A stretch of 64,000 bases of DNA from Maricaulis sp017643475 (GTDB taxonomy: Bacteria; Pseudomonadota; Alphaproteobacteria; Caulobacterales; Maricaulaceae): the NCBI RefSeq assembly GCF_047123815.1, contig NZ_CP138920.1, forward strand, positions 2,852,001-2,916,000. The letters run 5' to 3'. Shown here piece by piece: positions 42,038 to 51,527 of the stretch. The position numbers and the translations under genes are program-made. Numbering within the stretch: the first letter of the stretch is position 1; each line of letters starts with the position of its first letter. The notes under the pieces are model-generated. The model was given only the letters and a program-made list of their open reading frames with translations, was not told the DNA's origin and ran no database searches.

Positions 42038-42982
42038 TTAGCGGCGAACGCCCGGTCCGGCGAGATCTGCGTTGACGTCACGCAGAACTTCATTGGCCTC
42101 GACCAGCAATTCCAGCTCTGCCTCGGACATTTTCTTGGCGTCCTTGAAGCCCGCTTCCGTGCATTTCTGCAAGTCACGTGCGGCACTTTCCAGGCGCTTG
42201 GTGACACCGCCATACCCAAGGATCGGGTCAGAGAAAGTGCGGCCCTTGTAGGCTGCAATGGCGGCAAAGGTCGTACCCAGGATGAAGAGCAGCAAAGCTT
42301 CCAGCGTCTGGAAACCGAACGGGTTCATCCGGGCTTCCGTAACAGGTGCCAGGACCTCTCCGGTCGTTTCAGCTCCGCCAAGCGCCAACGTTGCGGCGTT
42401 GAACTCCAGCAAGTCCCTGAAGTGGGCTGCGGTCAGGTTCAGCGCGATCAGAGCGATGGAGGTCGCGACGATCAGAACCGCACCCATTGCCATATGCATC
42501 GGGCGATGAGGGTTGGTCATCAGGCGCGAGCCGAGGAAGCCGATCAGGAAGAAGGCTGCGATGACATTGGTGAAGGACACGGTGATCGCCTGCAGCCAGC
42601 CACCCAGCAGGCCCAGATCAGAGCCCTTGGAGAAGAAATAGGCATTGGCCAGTCCCTCGAAGAGGACCAGGGAGGCCAGAACCGAGAAGTGCAGGATGTG
42701 CGACTTCGGATAAACGGCTGCACGCTCGATCGGCTTTTGACGGCCGCGCGGCTGGGCTTGTCCCTCGGCGACTTCCTGCGGCGGCTCGATTGCGCCGTCC
42801 CAGGTTTGTCGGAAGTGCAGCAGATCGGCATGGCGTGCCTGTGCCAGCGACTTGGCATTGTCCAGCCGAGTCATCTCGACCGGCGAATGCATCTGCCGAT
42901 ATTTTTCTAGCTCGTAATTACCGTGCCCGGCGTCTGGCGACGACGGTCTTGGCGGGAATTGGATTGGAGCTTCAGCGGTCAT
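42038..42982 (-). CDS. Four-helix inner-membrane protein of unknown function
   Basis: The 314-aa product has a soluble, charged N-terminus (about 1-85, with helical EMTRLDNAKSLAQARHADLLHF), four hydrophobic helices between about 90 and 240 and a helical C-terminal cytoplasmic region (about 250-305) with coiled-coil character (SEAELELLVEANEVLRDVN). There is no recognised motif. It is first in an operon with the VWA-like protein, so the pair may form a membrane complex. The promoter must lie in 42983-43159, shared with the divergent amidase. Confidence 0.72.
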   Translation of the reverse strand: MTAEAPIQFPPRPSSPDAGHGNYELEKYRQMHSPVEMTRLDNAKSLAQARHADLLHFRQTWDGAIEPPQEVAEGQAQPRGRQKPIERAAVYPKSHILHFSVLASLVLFEGLANAYFFSKGSDLGLLGGWLQAITVSFTNVIAAFFLIGFLGSRLMTNPHRPMHMAMGAVLIVATSIALIALNLTAAHFRDLLEFNAATLALGGAETTGEVLAPVTEARMNPFGFQTLEALLLFILGTTFAAIAAYKGRTFSDPILGYGGVTKRLESAARDLQKCTEAGFKDAKKMSEAELELLVEANEVLRDVNADLAGPGVRR

Positions 42983-43159
42983 GGCCTCCCCCGTTTTCAG
43001 CTCACCGGAATGGTTCGAGTAATAGGGTTAAGAGCTAAATGTGGCGCACAATGGGGCAGTTTTCGGCGATTTGGCGATCTTTCGATAAAATGGCCATCAG
43101 GACTTGCCGATAACGCTTCGAAGCATCAGATATATAACAGAATTCACATGGGGAGAGTG

Positions 43160-44911
43160 ATGATGAAAAAAGGTGGATCCAGACGCGATTTTCTCAAGAC
43201 AGGCGCCGCGGGCATGGTCCTCGCGGGCGGGGGATCGGCCGCATTGGGGCAAGAAAATGGCGCCTCAACCGCGAATCCGGAGACCGAATCTCCCCTAACA
43301 GAAGAAACCATTCGCTCGGCCGAGGCGATTTTCGATGTGCGCTACACGGACGCTGAACGCCAGATGATGGTGGATGGCATGGAGGCGTGGATTGACCGCA
43401 TGAGCCGGTTCCGCCGCATCTCCAAGCCCAACGAGCTCGCGCCGGCCTGTTCCTTTGATCCGCGCCTGCTCAATGTCGACTACCCCGAGCAGGACAATCA
43501 ACTTGTTCGTTCCGGGCAGGATGCAGGTCAGTTGCCGTCCGGTGACACTGACATCGCCTTTGCTCCGGTCTGGCGCTTGTCACAGTGGATTGAACGGCGC
43601 CAACTCAGCTCCCGCCGCCTGACCGATATCTATCTGGAGCGCATCAGTCGCCATAATGGTGTGTTACAGTGTTTTGTCACAGTGACGCCGGAAATAGCGC
43701 GTGCCCAGGCGGATGATGCCGACAGGGAAATCGCCGCCGGACAGTATCGAGGCGCGCTGCACGGCATCCCCTATGGCATGAAGGACATCATCGATATTGC
43801 CGATATCGCTTCGACCTGGGGTGCGACACCGTATCGGGACCGGGTCGCCAGCGAGACCGCCTTCATCGCAGATCGTCTGCGCGAAGCGGGTGCTGTATTG
43901 CTGGGCAAGACCACGAACGGCGCGATTGCCTATGGTGATATCTGGTTTGACGGTGTGACCAAGAATCCCTGGAACCCGGAAGAGGGCTCTTCCGGTTCGA
44001 GCGCCGGGTCTGCCTCGTCGACAGCGGCCGGCCTGGTCGCTTTCTCGATCGGCACCGAGACGCTCGGTTCCATTGTTTCACCGTCCAATCGCTGCGGCAC
44101 GACCGGCTTGCGTCCGACATTCGGACGTATTTCCCGCCACGGCGCCATGGCCCTGTGCTGGTCACTCGACAAGATCGGTCCGATCACACGTTCGGTGGAG
44201 GATACCGGCCTGGTGCTCGAAGTCCTGAACGGTTTCGATCGCCAGGACCCCGGAGCCATCGACATGGGTTTTTCTGCGGACTTCACCCGTGATGTGCGCG
44301 GTATGCGCGTGGGCTTTGACCCTGCCTGGTTCGAGCAGGGGTCGGATGCGGATCGCGCCACGCTGGAGGCCGCACGATCTGCCGGTGTAGACTTGGTCGA
44401 AATCACCTTGCCCGACCTGCCATACGACGCGCTTTTTGCTGTGGTTGAGGCGGAATCCGCGGCGGCCTTCGAGGAACTCACCCTGACCGATCAGGATGAC
44501 GACCTGCGCTGGCAGGCACCGTTCGCCTGGCCCAATACCTGGCGCCAGGCGCGTTTCATTTCAGCCATAGATCTGATCAATGTGGACCGTTTCCGGCGAC
44601 AGGTTATGCGGGAGATGCATACATTGTTCGAAGGGTTGGATGCGATGATCGGTCCGAATTTCGCCGGTGCGATGCTGACGATCACCAACTATACAGGGCA
44701 CCCCCAGCTCGCGATAAAATCCGGCTTCAACGAGATCGCCAGCCGTGCTGCCTTCGATGTCGAGCCGGCCAATCCGGACACGCTGTATCGTGTGCCCCAG
44801 ACGACCTCGCTCTGGGCGCCATTGTTCCAGGAGGGGAACATTCTGGCGCTGGGGCGTGAAATCGAGAACCGGTTGGGTGTTGCCGATATGCGGCCGCCGC
44901 TGTTCAGCTAG
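43160..44911 (+). CDS. Tat-exported amidase (amidase signature family)
   Basis: The 583-aa protein starts with a twin-arginine signal (SRRDFLKTGAAGMVLAGG), so it should be folded in the cytoplasm and exported. The amidase-signature triad is visible: Lys in GMKDIIDIA, then the cis-serine and nucleophile in the segment GSSGSSAGSAS...ETLGSIVSPS. The family hydrolyses amides (fatty-acid, aryl or peptide amides). The first 125 residues before the catalytic domain are extra compared with cytoplasmic amidases. ATG 43160 has GGGGAG about seven bases upstream; an upstream ATG at 43148 is possible. Nine bases after its stop the next GST gene begins, so they are co-transcribed. Confidence 0.92.
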   Translation: MMKKGGSRRDFLKTGAAGMVLAGGGSAALGQENGASTANPETESPLTEETIRSAEAIFDVRYTDAERQMMVDGMEAWIDRMSRFRRISKPNELAPACSFDPRLLNVDYPEQDNQLVRSGQDAGQLPSGDTDIAFAPVWRLSQWIERRQLSSRRLTDIYLERISRHNGVLQCFVTVTPEIARAQADDADREIAAGQYRGALHGIPYGMKDIIDIADIASTWGATPYRDRVASETAFIADRLREAGAVLLGKTTNGAIAYGDIWFDGVTKNPWNPEEGSSGSSAGSASSTAAGLVAFSIGTETLGSIVSPSNRCGTTGLRPTFGRISRHGAMALCWSLDKIGPITRSVEDTGLVLEVLNGFDRQDPGAIDMGFSADFTRDVRGMRVGFDPAWFEQGSDADRATLEAARSAGVDLVEITLPDLPYDALFAVVEAESAAAFEELTLTDQDDDLRWQAPFAWPNTWRQARFISAIDLINVDRFRRQVMREMHTLFEGLDAMIGPNFAGAMLTITNYTGHPQLAIKSGFNEIASRAAFDVEPANPDTLYRVPQTTSLWAPLFQEGNILALGREIENRLGVADMRPPLFS

Positions 44912-44919
44912 GAAAAGCC

Positions 44920-45549
44920 ATGATCCTGTATGATTACCATCAGGCGCCGAGTCCGCGCCGCGTCCGCATGCTGTTGGCCGAAAAGGGGATCGAGGTCGAG
45001 ACTCGACAGATCGATCTCGGCGCCCGTGAGCAGTTGGGTGAGGAATTCCGCAAGATCAATCCGCGCTGCACGGTGCCAGCCCTGGCACTCGATGATGGCA
45101 CGGTGTTGTGCGACAGCATGGCGATCACGCGCTATTTCGAGGAAATGCGGGCGGAGCCGCCCATGCTGGGCCGTGATCCGGTTGAAAAGGCCCTGGTCGC
45201 CGAATGGATCGCTCGGTGCGAGCAGGAGGGTTTCTTCGCGGTCGCGGAAGCCCTTCGCAACAAGGCACGTTCCTTCGCGGATGCTGCGCTGACTGGCCCC
45301 AAAGCCTATGCCCAGGTGCCGGAGCTGGCCGAGCGCGGTCGAGCCCGGGCGCAGGATTTCCTGGCTATTATGGACGAGCGGCTTGCCGAGAGTGCATTCC
45401 TCGCAGGTGATAACTTCACCGCTGCGGATATCACAGGCTTCATTTTCGTGGAGTTTGCTGCCTGGGTGAAAGTCATGCCGAACGAGGCGCAAACGCACCT
45501 CCTGGCCTGGTACCAGGCGGTCAAGGCGCGACCCAGCGCGTCGGCCTAG
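44920..45549 (+). CDS. Glutathione S-transferase family protein
   Basis: The 209-aa protein has a thioredoxin-fold N-terminus (residues 1-78; SPRRVRMLLAEKGIEVE, RCTVPALALDDGTVL, and DSMAITRYFEE in the glutathione site) and a helical C-terminal domain with NFTAADITGFIFVEF. The catalytic-position segment APSPRR gives serine as the likely residue. Relatives occur in detoxification and aromatic breakdown. It follows the amidase gene closely and converges with the nitrilase gene, their stops overlapping by four bases. Confidence 0.93.
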   Translation: MILYDYHQAPSPRRVRMLLAEKGIEVETRQIDLGAREQLGEEFRKINPRCTVPALALDDGTVLCDSMAITRYFEEMRAEPPMLGRDPVEKALVAEWIARCEQEGFFAVAEALRNKARSFADAALTGPKAYAQVPELAERGRARAQDFLAIMDERLAESAFLAGDNFTAADITGFIFVEFAAWVKVMPNEAQTHLLAWYQAVKARPSASA

Positions 45550-46469
45550 CGCGGATAGATCCTGTCGCCCTCGAGGCGCACCTCGAACAGGTCCGGTCGG
45601 GAATAATGCCCGGCCGGGTCACAGGCGGATTTTGCCTTGCGCACTTCTTCCAGATCCGCTTCGGCCATCAGGATGGTCTCACCATCTGCCGGTCCTGCGA
45701 TGATTTCGCCGCGTGGATCGATGATCGCGCTCTGGCCGGTGTGTTCGAAGGCGCTGAGTTCGCGGAAACGTTCCGGCACATGTTCGGTCAGGCGCAGACC
45801 GGCCGGAGCGATCACATAGGCGCCGGCCTGGCTTGCAAAAGCGCGTGACAGCAGGATCTGTCGTGACCAGACCGGATCACTGGGCGCCGTTTCCGGTTCG
45901 CGTCCGGGCCAGCCGGCCACGTGGATCTGGGTGCCCTGGCAGATCAGGGAAAAGCCGGGCAGGACGATATTGTGCTCCCAGCAATTGAGACCGGATAGTC
46001 GACCATAGGGGCGCTCATGGACCTTGAGGCCCTTGGCATCACCATCCGCCCAGACCGAGCGTTCGTGATGGGTCGGTTTGATCTTACGGTGGCGCCCCAG
46101 CAATTCTCCGTCCTTCGAGATGAAGACCAGGCTTGCGTAGATGCTGCTCTTCGTTGCCGGGTCGAGTTCGGCGATACCGATGACGACATCTGTTCCAGCC
46201 AGTTTGGCCGCCTTCCGGATGCGCGCCATTTCCGGCCCGTCAAGGAGCACGGCGTTTTCCAGATAGAGCGCTGCAGCTTCCCACCAGAGTTCGCTCAGTG
46301 GCGCTTCGATGAAGAACGGATAGCCCGGCAGCCAGGTCTCGCCGAAAGCTGTTACATCGGCTCCCTGCTTGCCGGCCCTGGCGATCCACTCACAGGCCTT
46401 GTCGGTCGATGCGGCCTTGTCGAAGAATACTGGGGCAGCCTGAACAGCGGCCAGCTTGATCTCGCTCAT
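45546..46469 (-). CDS. Carbon-nitrogen hydrolase, nitrilase-like
   Basis: The 307-aa enzyme has the Glu-Lys-Cys triad of the nitrilase superfamily: Glu44 in FGETWLPGYP, Lys130 in HRKIKPTHHER and Cys162 in GLNCWEHN. The ETWLPGYP and NCWEHN segments are those of true nitrilases (aliphatic/aryl-acetonitrilase branch), which convert nitriles to acids and ammonia, rather than of amidases of the superfamily. Substrate range cannot be read from the sequence. It overlaps the upstream S9 peptidase gene as ATGA (46466-46469), so it is translated from the same message. Confidence 0.92.
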   Translation of the reverse strand: MSEIKLAAVQAAPVFFDKAASTDKACEWIARAGKQGADVTAFGETWLPGYPFFIEAPLSELWWEAAALYLENAVLLDGPEMARIRKAAKLAGTDVVIGIAELDPATKSSIYASLVFISKDGELLGRHRKIKPTHHERSVWADGDAKGLKVHERPYGRLSGLNCWEHNIVLPGFSLICQGTQIHVAGWPGREPETAPSDPVWSRQILLSRAFASQAGAYVIAPAGLRLTEHVPERFRELSAFEHTGQSAIIDPRGEIIAGPADGETILMAEADLEEVRKAKSACDPAGHYSRPDLFEVRLEGDRIYPR

Positions 46470-48508
46470 TGTGAGGCGTCCTCGCGGGCAGGGTCATGGG
46501 TTTCGAACCAGCGCAGAATTTCCGCGACCTTGGTCAGCAGGCGGCTGGGCCGGGAATTGGAAATGCCGTGGAAACTGTCCGGAATGGTGACGAAGGCCGT
46601 TGGAACGTCCTGAACGCGTAGTGCCGTGTAGTACTGTTCGGCTTCCGAGCCAGGTGTGCGGAGGTCGGCTCCTCCTACCATCACCAGCGTCGGCGTCTCG
46701 ACATTCCCCACGAGCGATAACGGCGAACGACGCCAGTATTCCTCCGGGTCCTCCCAGGGCGGGTTTTCGAACCAGTAGCGCAGGAAGAAGGGCGGAAGGT
46801 CCGAGTGCAGCACGAAGCTCGACCAGTTGATAACCGGCTTGACCACCGCTGCTGCAGCGAAGCGATTTGTCGTGCCAATGGCCCAGGCCGTCAGTGTTCC
46901 GCCGCCAGAGCCGCCCGTGATGAAAAGGCGTTCAGGATCGATAAAGCCTCGGTCGAGCATGTAGTCGATAGCGCCCATCAGGTCGTCATGATCATTGCCG
47001 GGATAGGCGTGGTGGATTTCATTCGCGAACTGGTCGCCATACCCCGAGGAGCCGCGCGGATTGGTGTAGATCACGACATAGCCAGCCGCCGCCATCAGTT
47101 GAAATTCAGCCGAAAAGACAGGCCCATAACCAGAGAACGGCCCGCCATGGATCTCCAGGATTAGTGGATATTGCTGGGTCGGATCAAACTCGGGCGGGTA
47201 AAGGACCCAGCCCTCGATTTCGAGCCCGTCATGCGGTGAGTTGAAATGGATTTCTTCCGCATCGGAGATGTGGATTCCGGCGAGGGCGTCCGAGTTAACA
47301 TCGGTAAGCTGCACGAAGCCCTGATCTGCCGTGCCCACAAAAAGCTCGGCCGGGCGGGTCGCGGTGATTCCGGTGATGGCCAGGGTCCCATCAGAGGCAA
47401 CGCTGTAACTGCCACCTGTATAGGGGCGACCGAACACGGGATCTCCCAGCCCGCCTACCAGGGGTTCGAGACGACCATCCAGGTGGATGCGGGCGACCAC
47501 GGTATCGCCGCTGTCCTCGTACTGAACGTAGATGGCCTGACTGTCCGAGGACCAGGTCGGATTGGCGAGGGAGCGATCCAGATCGGCACTCAGTACGCTG
47601 TGTTCGCCGGACTGGGTGTCTAGCAGCGAGAGGCGCGTATTGTGATACCCCATGCGCTGATCATCATAGCCCAGATAGGCGATGTATCGCCCATCGGGTG
47701 ACACGGCGGGTGCAGTGTCCGGGCCAAGCCTGTTTGTCAGTTGCATCCAGCCGTCTTCGGCTAGGTCGATGCGGTAGAGTTCGGTATTGGGCGGGTCTGT
47801 CTCTCGCTCCCGGCGGTCCGCGGAAACTATGAGTGACCGGCTGTCCGGTTCCCAGGCCAGGGCGTCAATACCAGCAGTAGCGGTTTGGGTGAGGGGGGTA
47901 ATCCGGCCGGAGCTTGCGTCCATGATGAAAATTTGCCGATCGCCATAGGGCAGGGTGCCAAATCCATCGAGACGGAAAACCAGTCGGTCTTCAACCTGTG
48001 CCCGTGCTGCCCAGCGCTCTTCGTCTGCTTCTACACCGAGACTGGCAGGCTGTGGTGCTGCGCCACCGACAAAGCCGACAAAAGCGAGCATGGAACCATC
48101 GGGCGACCAGGCCAGATCATTGAGACCACCGTCCAGGCGGGTCAGTGTCGCTCGACGACCGGAGGTCGGATAATATCGGATCAGGCTGGCGCCGTTTTCG
48201 TTCTGGAGGACATAGACAAAACTCTCACCATCCGGCGCCCAGAGCGGCGCTGAGGAAGTTTCATCACCGGGTGTCAGAGAACGTTGTTGCGAGCCGTCAG
48301 CCCGGCTGAGCCAGACATTGGACATGCCCTGATCGGCACCACGGTCATTTGAACGCCGCACATAGGCGATCCATTCGCCGTCGGGCGAGATCTGGGGTGC
48401 TGCTATGGCTTCGAGCTCGAACACGTCTTCAGGCAGAAACGGGCGGGAGACATCGGCAGTCTGGAGCGCTCCGGCGGCGAGGATCGCCGCCCAGATGGAA
48501 ATCGACAC
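46466..48508 (-). CDS. S9-family prolyl-oligopeptidase-type peptidase
   Basis: The 680-aa protein has an N-terminal signal-like segment (ISIWAAILAAGALQTA). Its beta-propeller region follows (about 25-420, with repeated QISPDGEWIAYV, LWAPDGESFVYV, AWSPDGSMLAFV, AVSPDGRYIAYL blades), then a C-terminal alpha/beta-hydrolase. The nucleophile is in GGSGGG (Ser near 534), the acid near VGGADLRTP (about 615) and the histidine in DSFHG (about 647). Such enzymes are periplasmic dipeptidyl- or acylaminoacyl-peptidases acting on oligopeptides. It is upstream of and coupled to the nitrilase gene, with the TonB receptor gene on the same strand before it, separated by a terminator. Confidence 0.94.
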   Translation of the reverse strand: MSISIWAAILAAGALQTADVSRPFLPEDVFELEAIAAPQISPDGEWIAYVRRSNDRGADQGMSNVWLSRADGSQQRSLTPGDETSSAPLWAPDGESFVYVLQNENGASLIRYYPTSGRRATLTRLDGGLNDLAWSPDGSMLAFVGFVGGAAPQPASLGVEADEERWAARAQVEDRLVFRLDGFGTLPYGDRQIFIMDASSGRITPLTQTATAGIDALAWEPDSRSLIVSADRRERETDPPNTELYRIDLAEDGWMQLTNRLGPDTAPAVSPDGRYIAYLGYDDQRMGYHNTRLSLLDTQSGEHSVLSADLDRSLANPTWSSDSQAIYVQYEDSGDTVVARIHLDGRLEPLVGGLGDPVFGRPYTGGSYSVASDGTLAITGITATRPAELFVGTADQGFVQLTDVNSDALAGIHISDAEEIHFNSPHDGLEIEGWVLYPPEFDPTQQYPLILEIHGGPFSGYGPVFSAEFQLMAAAGYVVIYTNPRGSSGYGDQFANEIHHAYPGNDHDDLMGAIDYMLDRGFIDPERLFITGGSGGGTLTAWAIGTTNRFAAAAVVKPVINWSSFVLHSDLPPFFLRYWFENPPWEDPEEYWRRSPLSLVGNVETPTLVMVGGADLRTPGSEAEQYYTALRVQDVPTAFVTIPDSFHGISNSRPSRLLTKVAEILRWFETHDPAREDASQ

Positions 48509-48591
48509 AGCATACTCCCTGGGTATCTAACTGAAAATCGGCAGGCTGAAGGTCCTGCGGTAGTGAACCGCAAATCGCATTGAATTCCAAA

Positions 48592-48622
48592 ATAAAAAGG
48601 CCGGGGCGATAACCCCGGCCTT
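48592..48622 (-). terminator. Terminator of the TonB-dependent receptor gene
   Basis: On the minus strand AAGGCCGGGG (from 48622) pairs with CCCCGGCCTT around TTATCG, followed by a T run (48598-48591). It is 23 bases past the receptor stop. Confidence 0.85.
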
Positions 48623-48644
48623 GTCCTTGTGGTGTTGGAATCTA

Positions 48645-50984
48645 CTAACGGGAGATCGTGAACTCGATTCCGATAGTCCGGCCCGGCTTCAGCGGGGACA
48701 AGGTTCCGACCGCCGGATACGCCCCGAACGGCGCATTCACGCCATCATTGAGACTGGGCAGACCGAACAGCGGAGCGACATTGCCGCCAAAGGGCAGCTG
48801 GGTGTCGCCACCCGCCTGGACTTCATCCAGCAGGTTGCGACCGAACAGAGAGATCTCGAGGCCGTCGACCGGGGTGTACCAGGTCAGGTTGGCATCGAGC
48901 ATGTCCGCTTCCTGGATCCAGCCGAAATTGCTGTCCGTGTACGCGATACGATCACGGTGCTGAAGATTGACGCGGGTCGACACCGTACCGGAGTTACCCA
49001 GATCGAGATCGTGGATAAAGCCGATGCCCCAAGTGGTTTCCGGGACACGTGGCAGGGCGAGAGCCAGGTCCGCACCATCGACGAGTCCGCCTGGATCTGC
49101 GGAGATGTTGAAGGCGACGGAGTCATATTCGGCATCGATCAGACCAAGATTGGCCATGATCAGGAAAGTGTCGGTCAGCGCATAACGACCTTCGAATTCA
49201 AAGCCGGAAATGCTGGCATCTGCCGTGTTCAGGATGGTCTGGACGACACCTGCGGTCGGATCGGAGGCGTTTACCTCACGCTGCATGTCCGCAACATCCG
49301 TAAAGAACGCGCCAAGGCTGAACTGCCCGCGACCATCTTCGGTTTCATGACGAAGGCCGATTTCGTAGCTGTCCACAGATTCTTCATCGAACGCGTAGGC
49401 GCCACCATTGCTGGCCACGATGGCCTCGAACGGTGCAGGTGCGGTGATGCGGAAGTTGTAGCCGCCGGAACGGAAGCCGCGCGTGTAGTTACCATAGATG
49501 TTGGTGTTCTCACCCGGGAACCACTGGAACCCGATTTTCGGCGTAACGTTCGACCATTCATCAGCATCGGTGAAGCCGTTGTTTTCACCCGGAACAAACG
49601 GGTTGGTGCCCGTGAACGGGCAAGTGCCGGCGACGATCGAGCACTCTGGCCGGGGCCGGATATAGGTGATGCTCGCGTCTTTTTCCTCGTTCGAATAACG
49701 AAGCCCGAAGCTTGCGATGAAAGTCTCCGTCACATTCCAGTCAAGCTGACCGAAGAGGCCGAAGACCGTGTGGTCTTGGCGGCCACCGCCGAAGAAGCGT
49801 GCAGCAGAGACGGTCGGCAGATCACGGGTCTCGGTATAGGCGATCTCCTGATCGAAATAATAGATACCGGTCGTTACATCGACATTGCCGAACGTGCCCG
49901 CATACCGAAGCTCGTTGGAAATTTGTTCCTGCGTGGTTTCGGAACCCGAGTGGAAGAAGAAGCCCGGTGTCGAATCGATATCGCCATAGGAGCTGCCTTC
50001 GGAATCACGGAAGCCGAAAATATTGGTGATCGTGCCGTTACCGAAATCAACGTTCAGGTCGGCGCGTATCGAACCCAGCCATGCATCTGATTCATAAAAC
50101 CCACGTTCGTCGATCGAGAAATCGAACGTGCTGCGTTCGAAAATACCACGGTTCTGAGTTGAAGGGCCGTCGCCATCGCCGGACGAATTTTCCAGCTTGG
50201 CTAGGATGCTGAGATCGTCACTCGGCGTCCACTCAAGCGAACCACGGATGATGGTGGCTTCATTGGCACCGTGGTCGGAGCCGTCAAGCAGATTCGTGAA
50301 ATAGCCACCATCGTCGTTGCGGTACATGGACAGGCGACCATTCAGGACACCTTCTACAATCGGCCCCGAAACATAGCCCTGCAGGGTGTGAGCGCTGCTG
50401 CCGCGGTCGTCATCCATGGGGCCTTCGAACGTATAGCGCGCACCCCAGGTGAACTCGTCCGTCGGCGAACCGGTATTGATGACGATCGCGCCGCCGGTCG
50501 TGTTGCGACCGAACAAAAGGCCCTGGGGACCACGGAGAACTTCGATGGAATCCAGATCGAACATGTCGAAGACAAGTCCGCCATTATATCCCATATACAC
50601 GCCGTCGATGAAGACGCCGACTGTCGGGTCAATCGACGGAATGGACGAATTCACGCCCAGGCCCCGAATTGAAAAGTTCGCGGTGCCTCGCGACGTTGCA
50701 ATGTCATCGAGAGTGACGTTGGGAATGGAATAGCTAAGGCTTTCAAGATCACGCATGTTTAGCGCGTCCAGGGTATTGGCGTTAAATGCAGATACCGAAA
50801 TGGCGACGTCCTGAACGTCTTCCGCATCCGGTCGTTTTGTTGCAGTTACGGTGATTGTGTCAGAGATGACACTTTGAACGCTGCCTCGGCGTTGTTCCTG
50901 GTTGTCCTGCGCGTTGGCGCCTGATGCGCATATCGCAATGGCACTAGCGCCCGCAAGGAGCGCTTTGGTGATGTCGAGTTTCAT
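48645..50984 (-). CDS. TonB-dependent outer-membrane receptor
   Basis: The 779-aa protein has a signal peptide (LLAGASAIAICASGANA|Q) and a TonB box-like segment DTITVTATKR (about residues 42-51). The plug domain (about 55-165) has SIRGLG and RGPQGLLFGRNTTGG, and a 22-strand barrel follows to the end. It takes up a ligand across the outer membrane using energy from TonB-ExbB-ExbD. Receptors of this class with such a conserved RNTTGG plug often carry complex organics or siderophores; no riboswitch or Fur box is apparent upstream and the substrate is open. Its last residue is Arg, not the usual Phe. ATG 50984 has GGGGAG nearby; the in-frame ATG at 51062 is not needed. Single gene with own terminator. 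Confidence 0.93.
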   Translation of the reverse strand: MKLDITKALLAGASAIAICASGANAQDNQEQRRGSVQSVISDTITVTATKRPDAEDVQDVAISVSAFNANTLDALNMRDLESLSYSIPNVTLDDIATSRGTANFSIRGLGVNSSIPSIDPTVGVFIDGVYMGYNGGLVFDMFDLDSIEVLRGPQGLLFGRNTTGGAIVINTGSPTDEFTWGARYTFEGPMDDDRGSSAHTLQGYVSGPIVEGVLNGRLSMYRNDDGGYFTNLLDGSDHGANEATIIRGSLEWTPSDDLSILAKLENSSGDGDGPSTQNRGIFERSTFDFSIDERGFYESDAWLGSIRADLNVDFGNGTITNIFGFRDSEGSSYGDIDSTPGFFFHSGSETTQEQISNELRYAGTFGNVDVTTGIYYFDQEIAYTETRDLPTVSAARFFGGGRQDHTVFGLFGQLDWNVTETFIASFGLRYSNEEKDASITYIRPRPECSIVAGTCPFTGTNPFVPGENNGFTDADEWSNVTPKIGFQWFPGENTNIYGNYTRGFRSGGYNFRITAPAPFEAIVASNGGAYAFDEESVDSYEIGLRHETEDGRGQFSLGAFFTDVADMQREVNASDPTAGVVQTILNTADASISGFEFEGRYALTDTFLIMANLGLIDAEYDSVAFNISADPGGLVDGADLALALPRVPETTWGIGFIHDLDLGNSGTVSTRVNLQHRDRIAYTDSNFGWIQEADMLDANLTWYTPVDGLEISLFGRNLLDEVQAGGDTQLPFGGNVAPLFGLPSLNDGVNAPFGAYPAVGTLSPLKPGRTIGIEFTISR

Positions 50985-51527
50985 GTTTTCTCCCCTAATT
51001 ATCGATCCGTCTGTATTTGTTGCCTCAGTCCGGGCGGCATGCCTTCGATAGCTTTCGGTCACGATTCTTCAGAACCAGACTATCTCGACCGTTCGCGCAT
51101 CGAGCACTCATTTCGGTCGGTGTGTTGGCTGAAGCGAAGATGCTTCTTGTTCGGGTGTGGTCTTTTTGTTTTCTCCTCCTTAAGACCTAGACTGACGCAT
51201 CTGGTAGTCCAGCGGGCCAGCGCATCTAAATCAGACAAGATAAGCATCTGGGCCGACACCGCGGGATGAAGCCTAATCTAGTTTCCTCTTGTAGGTAAAC
51301 GCGTAGACGACCGAACTTTTCCACTTTGCTTCGCAAGTGATGGCTTAATTCACGTTTGCCCTTTTCTATCAGCGTGACTTAGCCGTTTTGTCAGACTTGT
51401 TAGGCCTGTCGGCTCGGTGTTATCTAGGTCAGTGTCATGAGTTGTTTTTTAAGGTGATTTTCACCACTAGAATCGGGCAATGGGTGTTAGGCGGACTGCC
51501 GACGATCATGGGTAGAGAGAAGGCGAG
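50985..51527. other. Long divergent intergenic region
   Basis: About 540 bases between the TonB receptor (minus) and the BON-OmpA gene (plus), with lower GC than the genes. I see no supportable gene, riboswitch or repeat, only promoters to be expected for both sides. A small RNA could be hidden here but nothing marks one. Confidence 0.4.

Noticed and set aside
48621..50090. A 489-aa open frame antisense to the TonB receptor
   Set aside because: Antisense shadow; the receptor's motifs and barrel account for the DNA.
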